A DNA stretch of 64,000 nucleotides from Patagioenas fasciata (GCF_037038585.1 NC_092521.1:110386605-110450604); one strand, 5' to 3'. Positions 11,601 to 25,000 are shown, counted from the stretch's first letter. Translations and numbers: made by a program. The notes: generated by a model from the letters alone, not told the origin.

Positions 11601-14340
11601 AGGAACCACACCCCCTTTCCCTTCTTCCCCTTCTTCCTGTACACGTCAATCTGTACCTGGTATTGCAAGCCACAGACTTTCAAAGCACTGTCACACAAAA
11701 GTAGAATGATTTGTCATAAGAATCATGTCCTCTTAATAAATATGGGCTCTGCTTCTTTGCCTTTTGGTGGCACATCTACAGATTGGCTTTTCAGAATTTT
11801 TAGTTTTTTATAGCAAGAGAAAAGGGATTTACTTCTCTGGCTTTTATTTATTTATCTGTTTGCCAGTCATTTCAATACCAGCTATTGAATTTTTCCTTCA
11901 GCACTGATGAGAATGGCTTTTTCTTTAAAAATACATGGAATGGAATTCTCTGTTCAACCGAGATGAGGGATTTGAGAAAGACAGAAAATATCACAGGTTT
12001 CACACTAGAACAAGGGTTGTCCAAACTATTATTTATAAACATGGGCTAAGCGAAATAGGATGAGTCCAATGAATAGCAAAAGCACAACTTTGATAACATG
12101 CGTCAGAATCAGACAGGCTTCACAGAAGTATGCCTGGCAGCAAGATAGATCAAATAATTCCCTTATCAAATGAAAGCATAAGAATGCCCTCACAGAAGAG
12201 TTTCAGGGTCCTGGAGTACTGAACACCTCTGAAAAACTTCAAGGTTGCAAAAAACATAAGGAAGTGTTGAAAGCAATCATAGCATGTGTAACCAGGAAGA
12301 AGGTAGTTAGGGGATGCTCCAGAGTTCAGAACACCTTAGAGAATACTGAGCACAGCCAACCCACAAAAGCTTGATTAAGAGAATTCTGTCTTCATATGCT
12401 ATAGACTCAGCAAACTGACCAACTTAAATCAAGACGTAATTTGTACTTTCTGAGAGTCATTTATGTCATTGGAATTGCAGTTTTGGATTTAACACTGAAG
12501 TTTATACCATTTGCATAAAGTTTTTTGAATACCCACATAGCTGACAGGTGATTCTGCAGGGTTCAAATCCTGTCATGGAGAAGAAAGACTCTCTTAAGTC
12601 TCAGGGGCTCTGGTTCAGGCCTCAAAACAACTGGGCACTTCATTTTTCTGCTATCCTTTCTCAACCTGGACTTCCAGAAGAAGCCACTATAGGCAAGTAT
12701 CTCTGTCCTCACAGAGCTGTGTACATCAGGGCAAGACCACCAGCACTCAACAGATTTGTCCACCTCACCACATCCTTTTCAGCAAGAAGCCAAGTAAGGA
12801 CTAGATTTGCTTAATAAGATGAGCAGGACTATTGGCAAGTCCTGCACAAAAGCATTCTTTATTCCTAATTCTTATGGGTTGGCTTCTGAGAAGCAAATTA
12901 TTGGTCTGAGCTGGTATGCAATCACCTTTTAATCAAGTGACCCAGGATTATTTTTGTTATTTAAAAACTGGAGCGTGACAATGAGCTATAGTGATTAACT
13001 GAGAGCACTTTTCAGGTAGAGGTCTCAAGTAGCATCCTTAAAAATTCGCAAATCTCTTATGAGGTAAGAATTAATGATTGGCTTTACAGATGGGTACCTT
13101 TTGCTCTGGGAAGACAAGAGCACAATTTCATATAGGCAATTAGGTCCCTAACCCAATGGCACCTGTACACTTCGGCAAACGTAGGCCGCAATGTTGTGCC
13201 TGTGGTGGGAACGGAGGGTGGTTGGTGCTCAGTTGCACATGTGTTTTGCCTGTTAGCTGTACTCTTTAGCCACTGGGCTTTTCTGCCTGGAGGGACTGAG
13301 TGCTGTGATCAAGGTGTATTGCAGGCTACTGCGTGTTTTGCAGAAGAGACAGGCTCTGACTACAAGGCAGCCACCTTTTGTTTGCTTCCTTCTTCAGACT
13401 GCTTTTTCCCTTGACTCTAGATAATACCTAGGAGGTCATAAAATCCTAGGCAGAGAGCAGAGTAAAATGCAGAACTCATAGTAATAGTCACAATGGACTA
13501 AAAAACACTAGCTTTAATCGTTTGCATGTGTGTGTGTCTGCATTTTCCAGCATCTAAAAAATGTTATTGCTGAAGCATTAAAATACAGCAGATATCAGTC
13601 AAGCGTTTCTACAGACTTAATGCCATGCTTCCATAATCGTCTGTTCCTCCTGGAGTGAGAGACTGTGGAATCATAAAGCTTTTTTGTGTGTTGTATAAAG
13701 GCAGTAACCCTCGTGTGAGCTGTTTTAAGAGTGAACTGAGTTTTCTCTTGAGATGCTTAGCAGGAGAAGCCTCTGTAGACAGAGGGCCAGCCTGCTGCAG
13801 ATGCCTGTGCTCTCCTGCAGTCACCCCACCTCTTGGAGTTTGTGGGCTTAGTACTAGATCTGATGTCATTTGGGAATGTTTGTTTTGGTTTTGGCAAACA
13901 CATTGGCTAAGTCCATCTCACTTGATTTCTTGTGAGCATGTGGATCATTCGCTTGCACTCTTTGTACTGTGTTCACCATCTGATTTCTTCCTATAGGGTG
14001 TTAAACAGCTCAACTAGTCCTCACATTTGTGGGGAACTTTATTTCTCCAGATACAAATACTAATCCATTAATTAAATGCATTTACAAAGAAGAAAAAAAA
14101 AAAAAAAGAAACCCAGGAAATTCTTTTCTGCCAAGAAGGTGTGAGTATATGAACTGTTGGTGAATTTGATCACTACTTTTTTCCTTAAGATCACAAACCA
14201 TTTATATCCCTGTATAGAAAAAGTCAATAATATTCCCAGAGTATATTTGATATTTCTGAAGCAAACGTACTTCTTAGAGGATTCTCCTTTCCTTATCTTC
14301 CCCTACGCGCAATGTGATGTGCTCTCTTCAGGGACTGTTC
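8674..14340. other. Intergenic, no gene seen
   Basis: No recognisable exon, RNA gene or transposon. Open frames stay under about 115 codons and lack domains. A GGTTCAAATCC motif near 12560 resembles a tRNA B box, but no tRNA fold surrounds it. A 15-base poly(A) run lies at 14093-14107. Confidence 0.55.
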
Positions 14341-14354
14341 TCATGTGTACAGAT

Positions 14355-14401
14355 TGAGTCATCCATTCAGGCAATAAAAACCACATTCCCGCACTGAGTC
14401 A
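14355..14401. promoter_or_regulatory. Candidate enhancer core: AP-1 / TEAD / AP-1 motifs
   Basis: Two exact AP-1 sites (TGAGTCA) lie at 14355-14361 and 14395-14401, with a TEAD-type ACATTCC at 14383-14389 between them. AP-1 and TEAD are known to co-occupy enhancers of growth and EGFR-pathway genes. The cluster is about 17 kb upstream of EGFR exon 1. That it is an active enhancer is inference from motif density only. Confidence 0.35.
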
Positions 14402-17400
14402 CACCGGCCAAATACAGAATGCCAAGTATCAAAAAATGCAGAGGAGCCTTTGCTTCAAAGAGCCTTTGGAAATGGAACATTTCTCAGCTGTTACAAACAT
14501 TTCTTGAGCAATTGTGACAAATCTGTAAAATTCATTACTATCTTGAATACAGTAAAAGGACTAGTTCCAAGAGCAGATGAACTAATGAATTCCCTATACA
14601 TTTCTATTTCATTAAAGAAATATGTGGAAATCCTCTAAGAGTTAAATCTATTTAATTATTCTAGTCTTCCGTGTTTGAAGAGGATAAGTTCAGTGGAAAA
14701 CTTTTTCATTACAGAACATTTCTATCCCTCTTAGGGCACCTTCTAGTATCTAACAAGACACTGTTTCTTTTCAGAAACCAGGTTGAAATAAGCTTTTATT
14801 TTTCACAACTAGCAGTCACCAAGCTAGAAGTGATGCCTGGAGGATTAGCAGTATGAGGAGGGAGGTGCTGCTGGAGGAGAAAATGTCTAATGTGTTGAAA
14901 GACAAAGCAATAAAGTCAGATGGTGATATATTTTTTTACCTGTATATGAAATAAACTTCAAGTCTCCTATAAGTCGCTTAGGATTGCATTACCTGATAAA
15001 GCACCAGTTCTATTCAGGGTCAAATACAACCTGGTAGCTTGCAGAGTAGCTTCCTGTTTGAATATACACCATGAGAAATAAGACTGATTTGTCTGGTTAT
15101 AGAATAGCCAAGAGCGTGCTGCAGTGTTTGAGTTCAGACATCGATCATTGTTTGAGTGCTTTTGGTTTTGATTTTACAGAACTGTTATAAACAGCTTCTG
15201 AATAACTTCTAAACTTGAACCTGCTTATGAGGTCCAAATGAGTATAGGTCCAAAGTTACACAATATTGTTTCTGTTCACATGTGACTAAACTACCTGGGC
15301 AAAAGTGCAGACCAGGCAGACTAAAGGGAGCAAAGTATCAATCATCATAAGCCTCTTCCTTCTGGGATGGAGTAACATTCATCTTATGACACTAGCCAGA
15401 GCGCTGCACATGCAGTAATTTGTCCAGTGCTGTTCAGTCTGTGCTAACTGGCTTGGCAAGGATGATTCAAAACAACGTGAATCAGATTGGACAGGAACTC
15501 TGCATGAAGTCTGGAGGAAGGGCTCAGTTCATAGAGAACGGGCATATCACTAGAGCTATTTCTTATAAAGAATGGTTTAACTTCACGAGTTTATAGGTGA
15601 TCGAGCAAGCAATACGTGAAACAAGACTCAGTTGCGTACCACATAAGAGCTGCTGGAGGACTTGGAGCTGTGAGGTGTCTTCTCAGACAGTGAAGGGGTT
15701 ATTGCTTGGATAAAATTCTCAGCAGAGCTAGCTGCAGTGCAATGTACCCAGATTATGATATGTCAGTGAGATTTCTTACTGACAAAATAATATTAATAAT
15801 CTGTGTCCTGTGGGAGGACTCTGGAAATGCAAAAATTATGAAATGAGGGCCCATCTGGAATGAAATATTTTCAGATTGCTTCTATAATTGCATTTAAAGT
15901 CAAGGGAATCGATATTCTTCATAACCAATTTTCCTCTTCTTTCCTTTCTCCTCCGAAAACTTTTCATTTCTGCATTTGCAAACATAGTAATTTTAAACTA
16001 TGTGGAAGAAGTCAGGCCATTCACCACTGTGGAAAGTGTTGAACAAGACATGCTTCTGGAACCTGGCCACCAGTCATGCTGCATTTAGTCTAGCAAGGCT
16101 CCTGCTAATTACATAAGGGCTTTAAAGGAGATAGCAGGTATCATAAGTAAGTAAATAAAAATCCCATCTCTTTGGAAAGTGGGAGCTGCTTTCCCTTTTT
16201 CTCCACTGTGACCATAAACACTCCCCTCTGATACCAGAGAAGAGCTAGCAGTGCTGCACACCCAGCAGCATCCTGGCAGTTGCCAGCTACCCCAAATGGC
16301 TCAGCTTGCCTGGGAACATCCATGCTAACTAACAGCATGCAAAAGGACTCGCTGGCTGCCTGTGCAGACCTGCATAGCTATTCCAGTGTGTGCTCTGCGA
16401 ATACTGGAAGTACCACCCAGGCTTCAGTCGTTAGCCTAAGGTCATCAGTAAGTTTCTGTGCATGGGAGTGTCTGCATTTTATGTATCATGACGGCTTGTC
16501 TGGGTGTGTATGTATTTGTTTGTGCGTTTGCTTTGTAATGATCCAATCTATCTTATATGTATGTTTTAAAATATTTTATAAAGTGAGGGTAGATAGCATT
16601 ATCTAAAGGAAAGTGAAACATGGGGTCAGAGGTGGTGCTGTTTGCTGAGGGATACAGAGCAAGTCATTGGCAGAGACGTGACAGGGACATCGAATTTTTG
16701 ACATGAAGCCTGCAGTCCCCACTAAGTCACATTGCTTTTTGTGCCTCTTTTGTTTAGGAAGTATTATGAATTGTAGATTGTCTAACATGCATTCATGCCG
16801 TTGTACTCAGAAAGCCTCATGGCAATGGAGAGAGGAAATTGTATTTCTCTACCTAAGGACTTTTACCACTTCTGCTACTGCTGACAAGACTTCAGCAACA
16901 ATATACATTGACTAAAGCCTGAACAGCAAATAACAGCTAACAAGAGCACTGGCATGCATCCTTCAGCAAATGTTTGACGGAGTGACCTGCCAAGTCCAGC
17001 TGCATTCATTTCCAGTGACCAGAGCAGGTGGCCATGGACCCAATTACAACCTGGAATGCTAAATCAGAGTCCTGCAGATCCGACAATTAGTCCAGCCCTC
17101 TGCTTTGCTGTGGGTTTGTTTACAATGATCATTCTTTCTTGAAATTATTATTTTTGGTTAGTATGGCAGACCTTACTGAAGAGCAGGTTGTTTGGCAGCT
17201 TTTGAGTTCTGAATTTTTTCTTGAGAATAGTTTTTTCCCCAGAATGAATAACTTCTGGGGGTGACACATTTTGTCCATAAGATGTTTTCTTTAGGAACAA
17301 TATTAAAGGAAGTCTAAAAATAAAAATAATTCTTAACCAATAAATTAAAGCATTTCAACTTCAAAATGTTTGAACAGACTGGACAGGATATTTTCTTTTT

Positions 17401-17800
17401 ATTTTTTTAACAAAACACAATTTCTGGAAAAATTGAAACATCATGCATTATTAGTGCATTTCTCACAGAAAGATAAAATTTACATGACAAAAGTATCCAC
17501 CTCCAAAGTAGAATATAAAATCATAGAACCAACCATATGAATTCCTTTGCAAGAAACAAATACTTTCTGTTGTTGTTAAATTTTGGTTTTGTTTGTTTGT
17601 TTAGTTGTGGGTTTTGTTTGGTTTTGGTTTGGGTTTTTTTAGACTAGAAATCCCTTCAGGGAGAGATAGTCTTTATATAATCTATTGGGTCAACCCACTG
17701 TGGAAACTTTAAAAGTAATCATTTCTACCAGACTTGATTCACATCATAAAAATCAGCTTGTGCCCTCTTGTTGATATCTCTGTGCAGGACAGGGAACTGA
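14402..17800. other. Intergenic, no gene seen
   Basis: AT-rich flank without a recognised gene or transposon. The only distinctive part is a strand-biased G/T-rich low-complexity tract at 17581-17640. All open frames are short and featureless. Confidence 0.55.
17581..17640. repeat. G/T-rich low-complexity tract
   Basis: About 60 bases consist almost only of T and G, in repeats of the GTTT and GGTTT type. Similar tracts recur at 28804-28925, 32223-32323 and 50538-50620, with the complementary A/C type at 37761-37962. Confidence 0.85.
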
Positions 17801-17855
17801 GCAGATATTCAGACTGGATGTTGTTCCATTTCAAGTGGAGTTAGTGAGATAATAT
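17801..17855 (+). repeat. 55-bp direct repeat, copy A
   Basis: This copy matches 18726-18780 at 51 of 55 positions by direct comparison, in the same orientation. All four differences are transitions. It starts GCAGATATTCAGACTGG and ends GTGAGATAATAT. The family is unknown to me; it could be a small local duplication or part of an unlisted dispersed repeat. Confidence 0.9.
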
Positions 17856-18725
17856 GGTGTAGACTATAGAATTTGCTGACTAAAATGATTTTTTTAAATT
17901 GGTTTCTTAATCACATTCTCACTGAAGATTCTAAACTATGAGCAATATATGAAATACAAGCGGTCAAAAAATGTAAGTGTATTTTTGTGATATATGACAT
18001 GAGTTAGTTTAAATGCTTACCTACCTATAGGCTGTGTAGTCATTGAACACAGATCTATTACAGCAAAAATAACTAGGAAAGAGGATTTTTCCCCCACTCT
18101 TTCTTTTTTATTTTCTATGTGAAGAGGACAGACAAACTTGAAACAGAGTTAAATATTTTGCCTTCTCTCTCTGTCTCCCCCCAAAATCAGTTACAAACAT
18201 AATTCATGAGGCTATAATCTGATGAGTTTGATATCTTCTTTTGTAGTGGTACCAGCAGACAGGTTGTACCACTGGGCATACCCAACAGCACAGAACAGAA
18301 AATGTGCTTTCTGTCTTGCTGTATGTTCTGCTTTTCTATGAGGAAAAAAAAAAAAAACAACAAAAACATGTCCAGAAGTCTTCACAGATAAAATGCTGTA
18401 ACCTTTATTTCTTTGTCATGGTGAGTCACTTTGGGGAATCGGTTGATTGGGATGAAAGAAGGTCAGGTAACAAGTGTTAGTGGTCCTGAGTATCCTTGTC
18501 TTTTGTGAGACTCTGCTAGTGTCTGTGGAAGCCCTGTGTGTTTCTATGGAGGCTGGACTGTTTTCATAGTGCTGTTCAAAGTTCCAATGCCTCTACACAT
18601 GGACAGGTTCAATAAGATCTTAGAGGAGCACATTTCTTAAATTACTTGTCAGCCTCATATTTGTGCAATTTGTTGGAAAATAAGATCAAGAGCTTGTCCT
18701 ACAGCCATGTATATCATCAGGGCAA
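17856..18725. other. Spacer between the two 55-bp repeats, no gene seen
   Basis: The spacer is about 870 bp of AT-rich DNA with a poly(A)/ACAAC tract at 18343-18368. No coding or RNA gene signal is visible. Confidence 0.5.
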
Positions 18726-18780
18726 GCAGATACTCAGACTGGACGTTGTTTCATTTCAAGTGGAGCTAGTGAGATAATAT
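18726..18780 (+). repeat. 55-bp direct repeat, copy B
   Basis: This is the partner of 17801-17855, 925 bp downstream. After the core both copies also share a TGTAGACT octamer, with about 27 extra bases in copy B, which suggests the duplicated unit was once longer than 55 bp. Confidence 0.9.
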
Positions 18781-18956
18781 AGGATAATAACTGGGGCAAG
18801 CTCAAATGTAGACTGAAGTGCTCAGCATGACTTTCCTTATTTTGCTCTTTGTTATGCAGTGTTTTCCTAATATCATGCACACGTACAAAGCAGAGATTTA
18901 TGTATCCATTATTGCTAAGATGGTGCTCCACACTGAAGGACAGATTCCAAAGCCTT

Positions 18957-18990
18957 TACTCATGGTGAGTAGGTTCCTCCTCCATGAGTA
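18957..18990. repeat. 9-bp inverted repeat
   Basis: TACTCATGG at 18957-18965 pairs with CCATGAGTA at 18982-18990 across a 16-nt loop. It lies about 180 bp after direct repeat copy B. No function is assigned. Confidence 0.7.
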
Positions 18991-19241
18991 ATGCCTTGGA
19001 TATCAGGGAAGTTCCCAATGAAATGAAGCGTTACTTAATACCAGGTTGAATTTTAGAGTCTTTTCCTGTAACATTAGGGACAAAATAGTGTATTTCCCTC
19101 CTATACCTCTAGGTCAATGCAACTACACACATCTAGATCCTGGGTAGGTTTGAGTCTTGTGAGAGTGATTTACACAGCCAACAGCCAGAAACACATATGT
19201 GGGCATGTGGCAGCCTGATATCGGATCTGAATCAGGGGAAC

Positions 19242-20096
19242 TCAGCCCAAATTGCCATCCACTTTGAATGGGTATCTCAGAGATCTGGCAGTTCCTAGAC
19301 CCTTGGTCACTGCACAAGTACTTTCTGTAGCTGGACAGAGTGTGTGTCCCACTCCCATGTCCAGGGTGAGAGCAGCTCCTGAGCTGACACTGGGGAAAAT
19401 CCCTCTCTGCTGCTCAAAACTAGCTCCAGTGGTGGCAGATGATGGCTGTTCCCTCCCCAGAGGAAGAAGAAGAGCTGTTCTGTGTATGTAAACACCTGAA
19501 GAACTGGGGAACAGCACCTGAGGACTTCCACTTTTGCTTGCCAGTATTAATTCAGTGCAATAGGAGAGCAGCTGTACTGTGCCAAGCAAAAATCAATGCT
19601 TCCATGGTACCTCTCCTTCCCCATCCCACCTGACCTCTGTGGCTGCCATTGTGTTAGACATTTTCTGCAGGTGACTGCACTTGTGTCGCCCTATGTAACA
19701 GCCCTCAATGAACTTGAACTCTTTCATGAATTGCCCACATACATCACAACATCCTGCAGTGATATGCTCAACAGCAAAGCTGGGTACTGAGGGCAAAAGT
19801 GCAACTTTGGTAAAATAATGTTGCTGTTGAGTGTGAGCTACAGGGCCTGCAAGGGATGGCCAGTGGCCTTTGCTCTTTTTGAGTAAGTGTCGGCAACACA
19901 AGCTTCCAAATGTTCGGGCCCTGTCCCCAAAAAAACTTGTGCCCGTAGCAATGCTGTTACTGTTAGGGTGGGAGGTAGTTTTCTGTGTTAAACCCAGATT
20001 TATAAAGACATTGCAGGATTTATTTCTTAAACTTAAAGGAAAGATCTGTGTTGTGTTGAATATGAAGTCTAATCTGCTGGCTTTGAGTAGAGTCAT
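19242..20096 (-). other. Unrecognised near-open stretch, single internal stop
   Basis: Read on the minus strand, one frame is open from an ATG at 20094-20096 for 167 codons. It reaches a TGA at 19593-19595 and then stays open in the same frame for about 115 further codons to about 19242, so roughly 285 codons hold one stop. The first part has a cysteine/histidine-rich segment (CCDVCGQFMKEF, then CYIGRHKCSH) that could look zinc-binding, but I cannot match it to a named family. The second part is low in charged residues and looks less protein-like. It may be a decayed gene, an unrecognised retroelement, or chance in a locally less AT-rich region. No function is claimed. Confidence 0.2.
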
Positions 20097-22017
20097 ATTA
20101 GTGAAGCATTGGAAGACAGCTTGCAGGACTTGTTATACTTGTTCTGTGAATAAGACAAGGCTTTCTGTTTCCCAGACTGTTGTTCTGACAAATTTTATGG
20201 GCACTAAAGTAAACAAATGCCTTTCCTAGAGAAATGCTGCTATTAAAAGTACTCAGGCTGGATTTTTTTTTTTTTTTAATGGAAAGAAAGCAAATACATC
20301 ATTCTACTTTGATTACTAATGACAGTGAATTATTTGTCTGCTTTTGACCTGCCTATAGGCACATACACAACCATTACACAGCAAAACCCATCTGAGTTCA
20401 TTGCCCTCTTAGACTGGCCTCTGAGTAAGTGTAAGTGGGCTCCACATCCCAGGCTAAAGAGGAGGGTTGAAGCACCTATACCAGCTGCAACCATGGAGTT
20501 TGTTGCTCACAGCCTCTGTTCTCCCCACCTGTCCCACAGATACAAAAGAAGGGCCTCCCCAAGCTCTTTTAGCCGGTTTTAATCCGTCCTAGAAAATGAA
20601 GTGTCAGATGTTCATACTGATGTAGTGGTTAACTACCATAAGGTAAGGACTCTTTACTGGACTGGCTTGATTTATACAGCATGTGTCACCACATCAGTAA
20701 TACTAGAAAAAGCAACAATGCCAATGCTGTATCTCATGGACTTTGCCATCTTTCTATTTCAGGGATTAAGCTTCACTTAAGAAATGAGAGTGCAGCGGTT
20801 GCCTAACAACAAACACCCTCTCAGATATACCAAACCAGAATAATGGTGAAAGGTCAAGATTTTAAGAATATTTATCATTCCTAAAGCCTGCCCTGGCAGT
20901 AAAGCACGATCTAGTTACGAAGTTGTTATTCTTTAAAATTATCTAGCTATTTGTGCTATTTGTTATCCATATTTTACAGAGCAGGTTGGGCTCAGACAGA
21001 CTTACAGCTTAGAAACCCTGGCTCCTACTTGAGCATCTAATTTTTCAGGCCACACAGAAAAAATATACCTCCTTTGGGATTTTTTTTCCTGTTTGAACTT
21101 GTGAGATGCAGAGGTCTCCTGGAAAGGCGGTGACAAGCTTTCACTTGTGTTTTTGAGACTTTTGTATTGTAATTCTTCTTTTCTCTTTGGCATCTTCTCT
21201 CTACTCACATAAGCCTGGTGTTCACTTATGGTCAGGCTTCTGGTTTTTGAGAAACTGCAACTGAAACACGACCTCCGTAGTTTCCTTTCCCAAGGGAAGT
21301 CCCCGTGAGCCGGCAGCCAACTCTGTAGGGAAGTCCTTTGACTTCTGTGTGGGCTTGTTCAAGTAGGTCTGGCTTCTGTTGCACTTTATGTTAGCTTCAG
21401 GGGTGAGATGCAGAGATAAAAACAAAGGTCAAGATCAGATCTGTGAATGACAAACATCAGGATCGTGCAGCGTGTATGCCTCTCCCATTAGCCGTAAGAA
21501 CTTTGGTAACCTTGGACCACACTGATGTCCTGATATAGTCTCTTTAAACTTCAAAAAAAGCCTTGAGAGAGGGTTCAGGCATACTAGAGTGTGCTCCAAT
21601 TCAAATAAGGTCATGGAGTTGCACTCTCTAAACCTGCCATTATTCCTGAGGCTTTAGCAGGGATATTAAGGGTACATTTCAACTGTTTCAAGTCAGGCAA
21701 TCGAAGCTTCTTGCCAGCTCCCGATTTTTAAGCAGTCACTTAGATTCATGCAGTCACTCCATCTATCAGTCCCCATCCCTGTTAACTAATTTTGATGAAG
21801 TTCCACAGAAGAGTGAGGACTTCGCAAGCCCTGTGAAACCTGATGGTAGGTAGAGCCAAGAGATTGCACTCTCAGCAGCCATCTGTTCTGTCGCCAGCAG
21901 CCCACATGGCCAATGAACATGCATGCATCTCCATACCGGCTGCCTCTAATCCAGCTGGTGGTGAAGGGCACAGGGGGGTATTGCAGATGACAGGCAACAA
22001 GAAGAGAAAAAGGACAA

Positions 22018-22037
22018 TTTTTTTTTTTTTTTTTTTT
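22018..22037. repeat. T20 homopolymer
   Basis: An uninterrupted run of 20 T. Read on the minus strand it could be a poly(A) tail, but no retroposed gene body is recognisable next to it. Confidence 0.9.
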
Positions 22038-25000
22038 GGAAAATGGACTCCAGTAGTTCCACTGCTGAGAGGTATTTGTTTTCCTTCTGCTGTGATCATA
22101 CAAAAAACGGGCAAGATTTTAAAACACTCACCCATTTGTAGACTCATCTGCAATTCCCAAAAGACCCTCATCTCAAGTTAATAGAGTAGGCAAGGCGCAT
22201 AATGAAAAAGCACTCATTCACCCAAATAAACCGGAAAAGCCGAAGTATTGGTTTGCATGACCTAGTGTTTGCTGGGTGAGTGAGGGCTAGGTAATGTAGA
22301 ATGAATACACAAAAGAAGAAGATTACTGAAGTTTAAATAGATAAAACCTTGAGGAAGCTTGAGATGATAAATTTCTGTCTTCAGAGGAAATTAGTTTAAA
22401 AGGGAAAGGAGCTGGTTTAAAATACACTTGAAGTATCAAATTCCATGTATTTATGTCTAAGTCACTTTCCCACTCCCACAGACTGGGAATAGAAATTGTG
22501 GTCCTTGCTTGCCTCTTTGAAAAGTGCAGCATCAGTTCTTTTACAGTCAAATAAGCAGTGAGGTCAGGAAGGAAGCGGGTCTGGAGGAGTTAATGCTCTT
22601 GCGCTGGGTCTCATTTTTTAAATGAGTTGGGTCTCTAGATCTGCAGAAGTGGCTGGGAAAGGAAGTAATGCATAATATCAAATGATGAGGAGATTGTAGT
22701 TGAGAAGTTAGTTATGAAGATGGGGTGATTGAGAGTGTGAAGTAGCCTACCCAATCCGATCCATTTAAGAAAAAAAAAATGACAGGAGACTGGTCGCTTT
22801 ATTCTTATACATCCCTGGGCTGTTTTATGGTATGCTTTCTATTACATCAGGATATTGTGTTCTCACCAGCAATGTAGGATATCACACACTGGTAGCTGGG
22901 GGGTGTCCCATGGATGTTGGAGTGTACACATGGAATTGATTAGAGATTCGCATCCTCTCGATGGCAAATCACATGGGGATTTCAAGGTCTGAACCTGAGT
23001 TTGGGAGAGAGGAAGCTGTGGAGACAGCTATATCTTAATTGCCTCTGGAAGGTTTACTGAAATACTCAGAGAATTGCTCATCTGTCTGAAAAGAAAGAGA
23101 GTACTGCCATCAAAGCTGCTGGGAGCTCAAGTGAATACCAGGGAGTTGAGATCAAACAGATATCCTGAGGTGTGCTGGGGACCATGTTGCAAACAGGAAG
23201 GAAGAAAAAGCTCAGGGCATTCAGGTGACCCCTCTAAACCCCTTTTAGTAGCCATGGTTTGACAGTAGCTAAAACGTCATGTCAGCCCTTGATTATTGGG
23301 TTTGTGGATTAGCTAATTTTCCCTCAATCCAGTAGCAGTACCCAATTCCTAAGGATGCAATGGCCAGCCCTGGCTTCTGCCCTGTGTACCAGTGGACTAG
23401 CTCTGCAGAGCTGCCTGTTTTTTCACCAAGACAGATGTTTTCATCTCATTCTTTTCATTATAGATCCTGTGTATGTGTTGTATTATCCAGCTTATGTTGT
23501 ATCATCCAGTTTATTTTGCAGCATTGCTGGGTAATAGGGAGTGCTTGGCATTATCCTCCCACTGCTGTATTCGTATTGAGCAGTTTTCTAGGTAACCCAT
23601 GAAAGACTAGCTTTATTTATATTCTGGATTTGGTGTCAGCCCAGTTTGGAAACCTCAAAGACTGAAGGTGGTATCCAGGTCCCATCTTGCCTTCTAAAGA
23701 TCAAAACTTCCATAGGAGGTCAAATATTTTATTGTTGTTTGGTTTTTTTTCTAGAAATAGCAGATTGCAGTCAAGGGTACTGGCAAAGACAAAACAAGAG
23801 AAAGGGAAATAAGGAAGACTGTAAACAAAACCCATTTGTAGAAGCATTTTGGTATGGATTGGGAGTGTGCTTTCAAAGGTGATTCCCTTTATGACATGGT
23901 TTGGGGTGCACAAGTTGTGTTTCTTCCAGATTCAGCTGAACTGAAAAATGTGCTCCAAGGCCACACATAGCACATTCCAACCAGAAATGGACATTCAGTC
24001 CATAGGTTCACATGAGAAGCCGTCTGAACTAAAATGCCCAGAAATGCGTGCAGTGAGGATGTCAGGGCCTCTGTACCAGCTGTTTTGCTCCTCTGTACCA
24101 CCTGTTATGCTCTACAGATCCAACCCTTCAGCACCACATTACTTGCGCAAATCTCAGTTTTTAAAACTGCACATTACTACACTGACCAAATTGCCATAAG
24201 GCTATCCTTAGGGGCATTTACATTGGCTCCTCCTCATTGGAAAATAAAGATGCCATTGCTGGGAAGTCAGGCACTGGACGACCTCTCTGGTCTCCAGAAC
24301 TTCCTCTTCTGCTGTCATATTTGGTGACAGTCTCCAACATGCTGCAGAAAACACCTACTTGAGAAGGATTTCAGAATGTAAAGATATGATAAAGCGAAAA
24401 AGGCAACTGGTTGCCTGGTCATGTTTTATAGAATTTGTTTCTGCATAGTGGCAATGTCTCTGGGAGATAGGTTAGACTAATCATATCGAATTGCCCAACC
24501 TTTGCCACATATGTCTTTATTATTTAGCTATGCAGTGCTGAATAAAATGTAATAGATTTTTTTAAACATTATGACTTATTTTGCTTCAAATAAAAATGAC
24601 CATCTCTTCTGTAGCTAAAATGCTTTGGAGACACAACCTCAACTTACATGACAGAAAAATTTATTTCCCATTCTCTTCAGTGACAGCTTTGCTACTGGGC
24701 CAAGTTTTCACATGGAAAATGCAAGGTAATTATTTCAATGACATATCTCTGGAGTCATAGAGAAACAACAAACAACAAAGTGTCTATAATCATTAGGGTA
24801 CTTATTGTCCTACAGAGCTGGGAGAAAAGAACTGATGATCACCTTTGCTTTTTTTTGGCTAGAAAGGAAAATTTCCTACTGAGATATTCTCATTATTAAA
24901 TGTGTGCATGCTGAGATGAGTAAGAAACAGAACTGCTGGCTTTGAAATGTTAGGAAATAGGTATGACCATGTTCATATTGGTCACTTATGCAGGGAGTGT

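Noticed and set aside
12555..12575. GGTTCAAATCC resembling a tRNA B box with a partial T-arm stem
   Set aside because: No A box, anticodon arm or acceptor stem can be drawn in the 60-80 bases upstream, so no tRNA or tRNA-derived element is called.
17520..17535. TCATAGAACCAACC, similar to a CR1 3' terminus
   Set aside because: Only the first few bases match and the characteristic TTGGAAGGGACC block does not follow.
22018..22037. T20 as the poly(A) tail of a processed pseudogene on the minus strand
   Set aside because: The neighbouring sequence has no recognisable coding remnant or target-site duplication.
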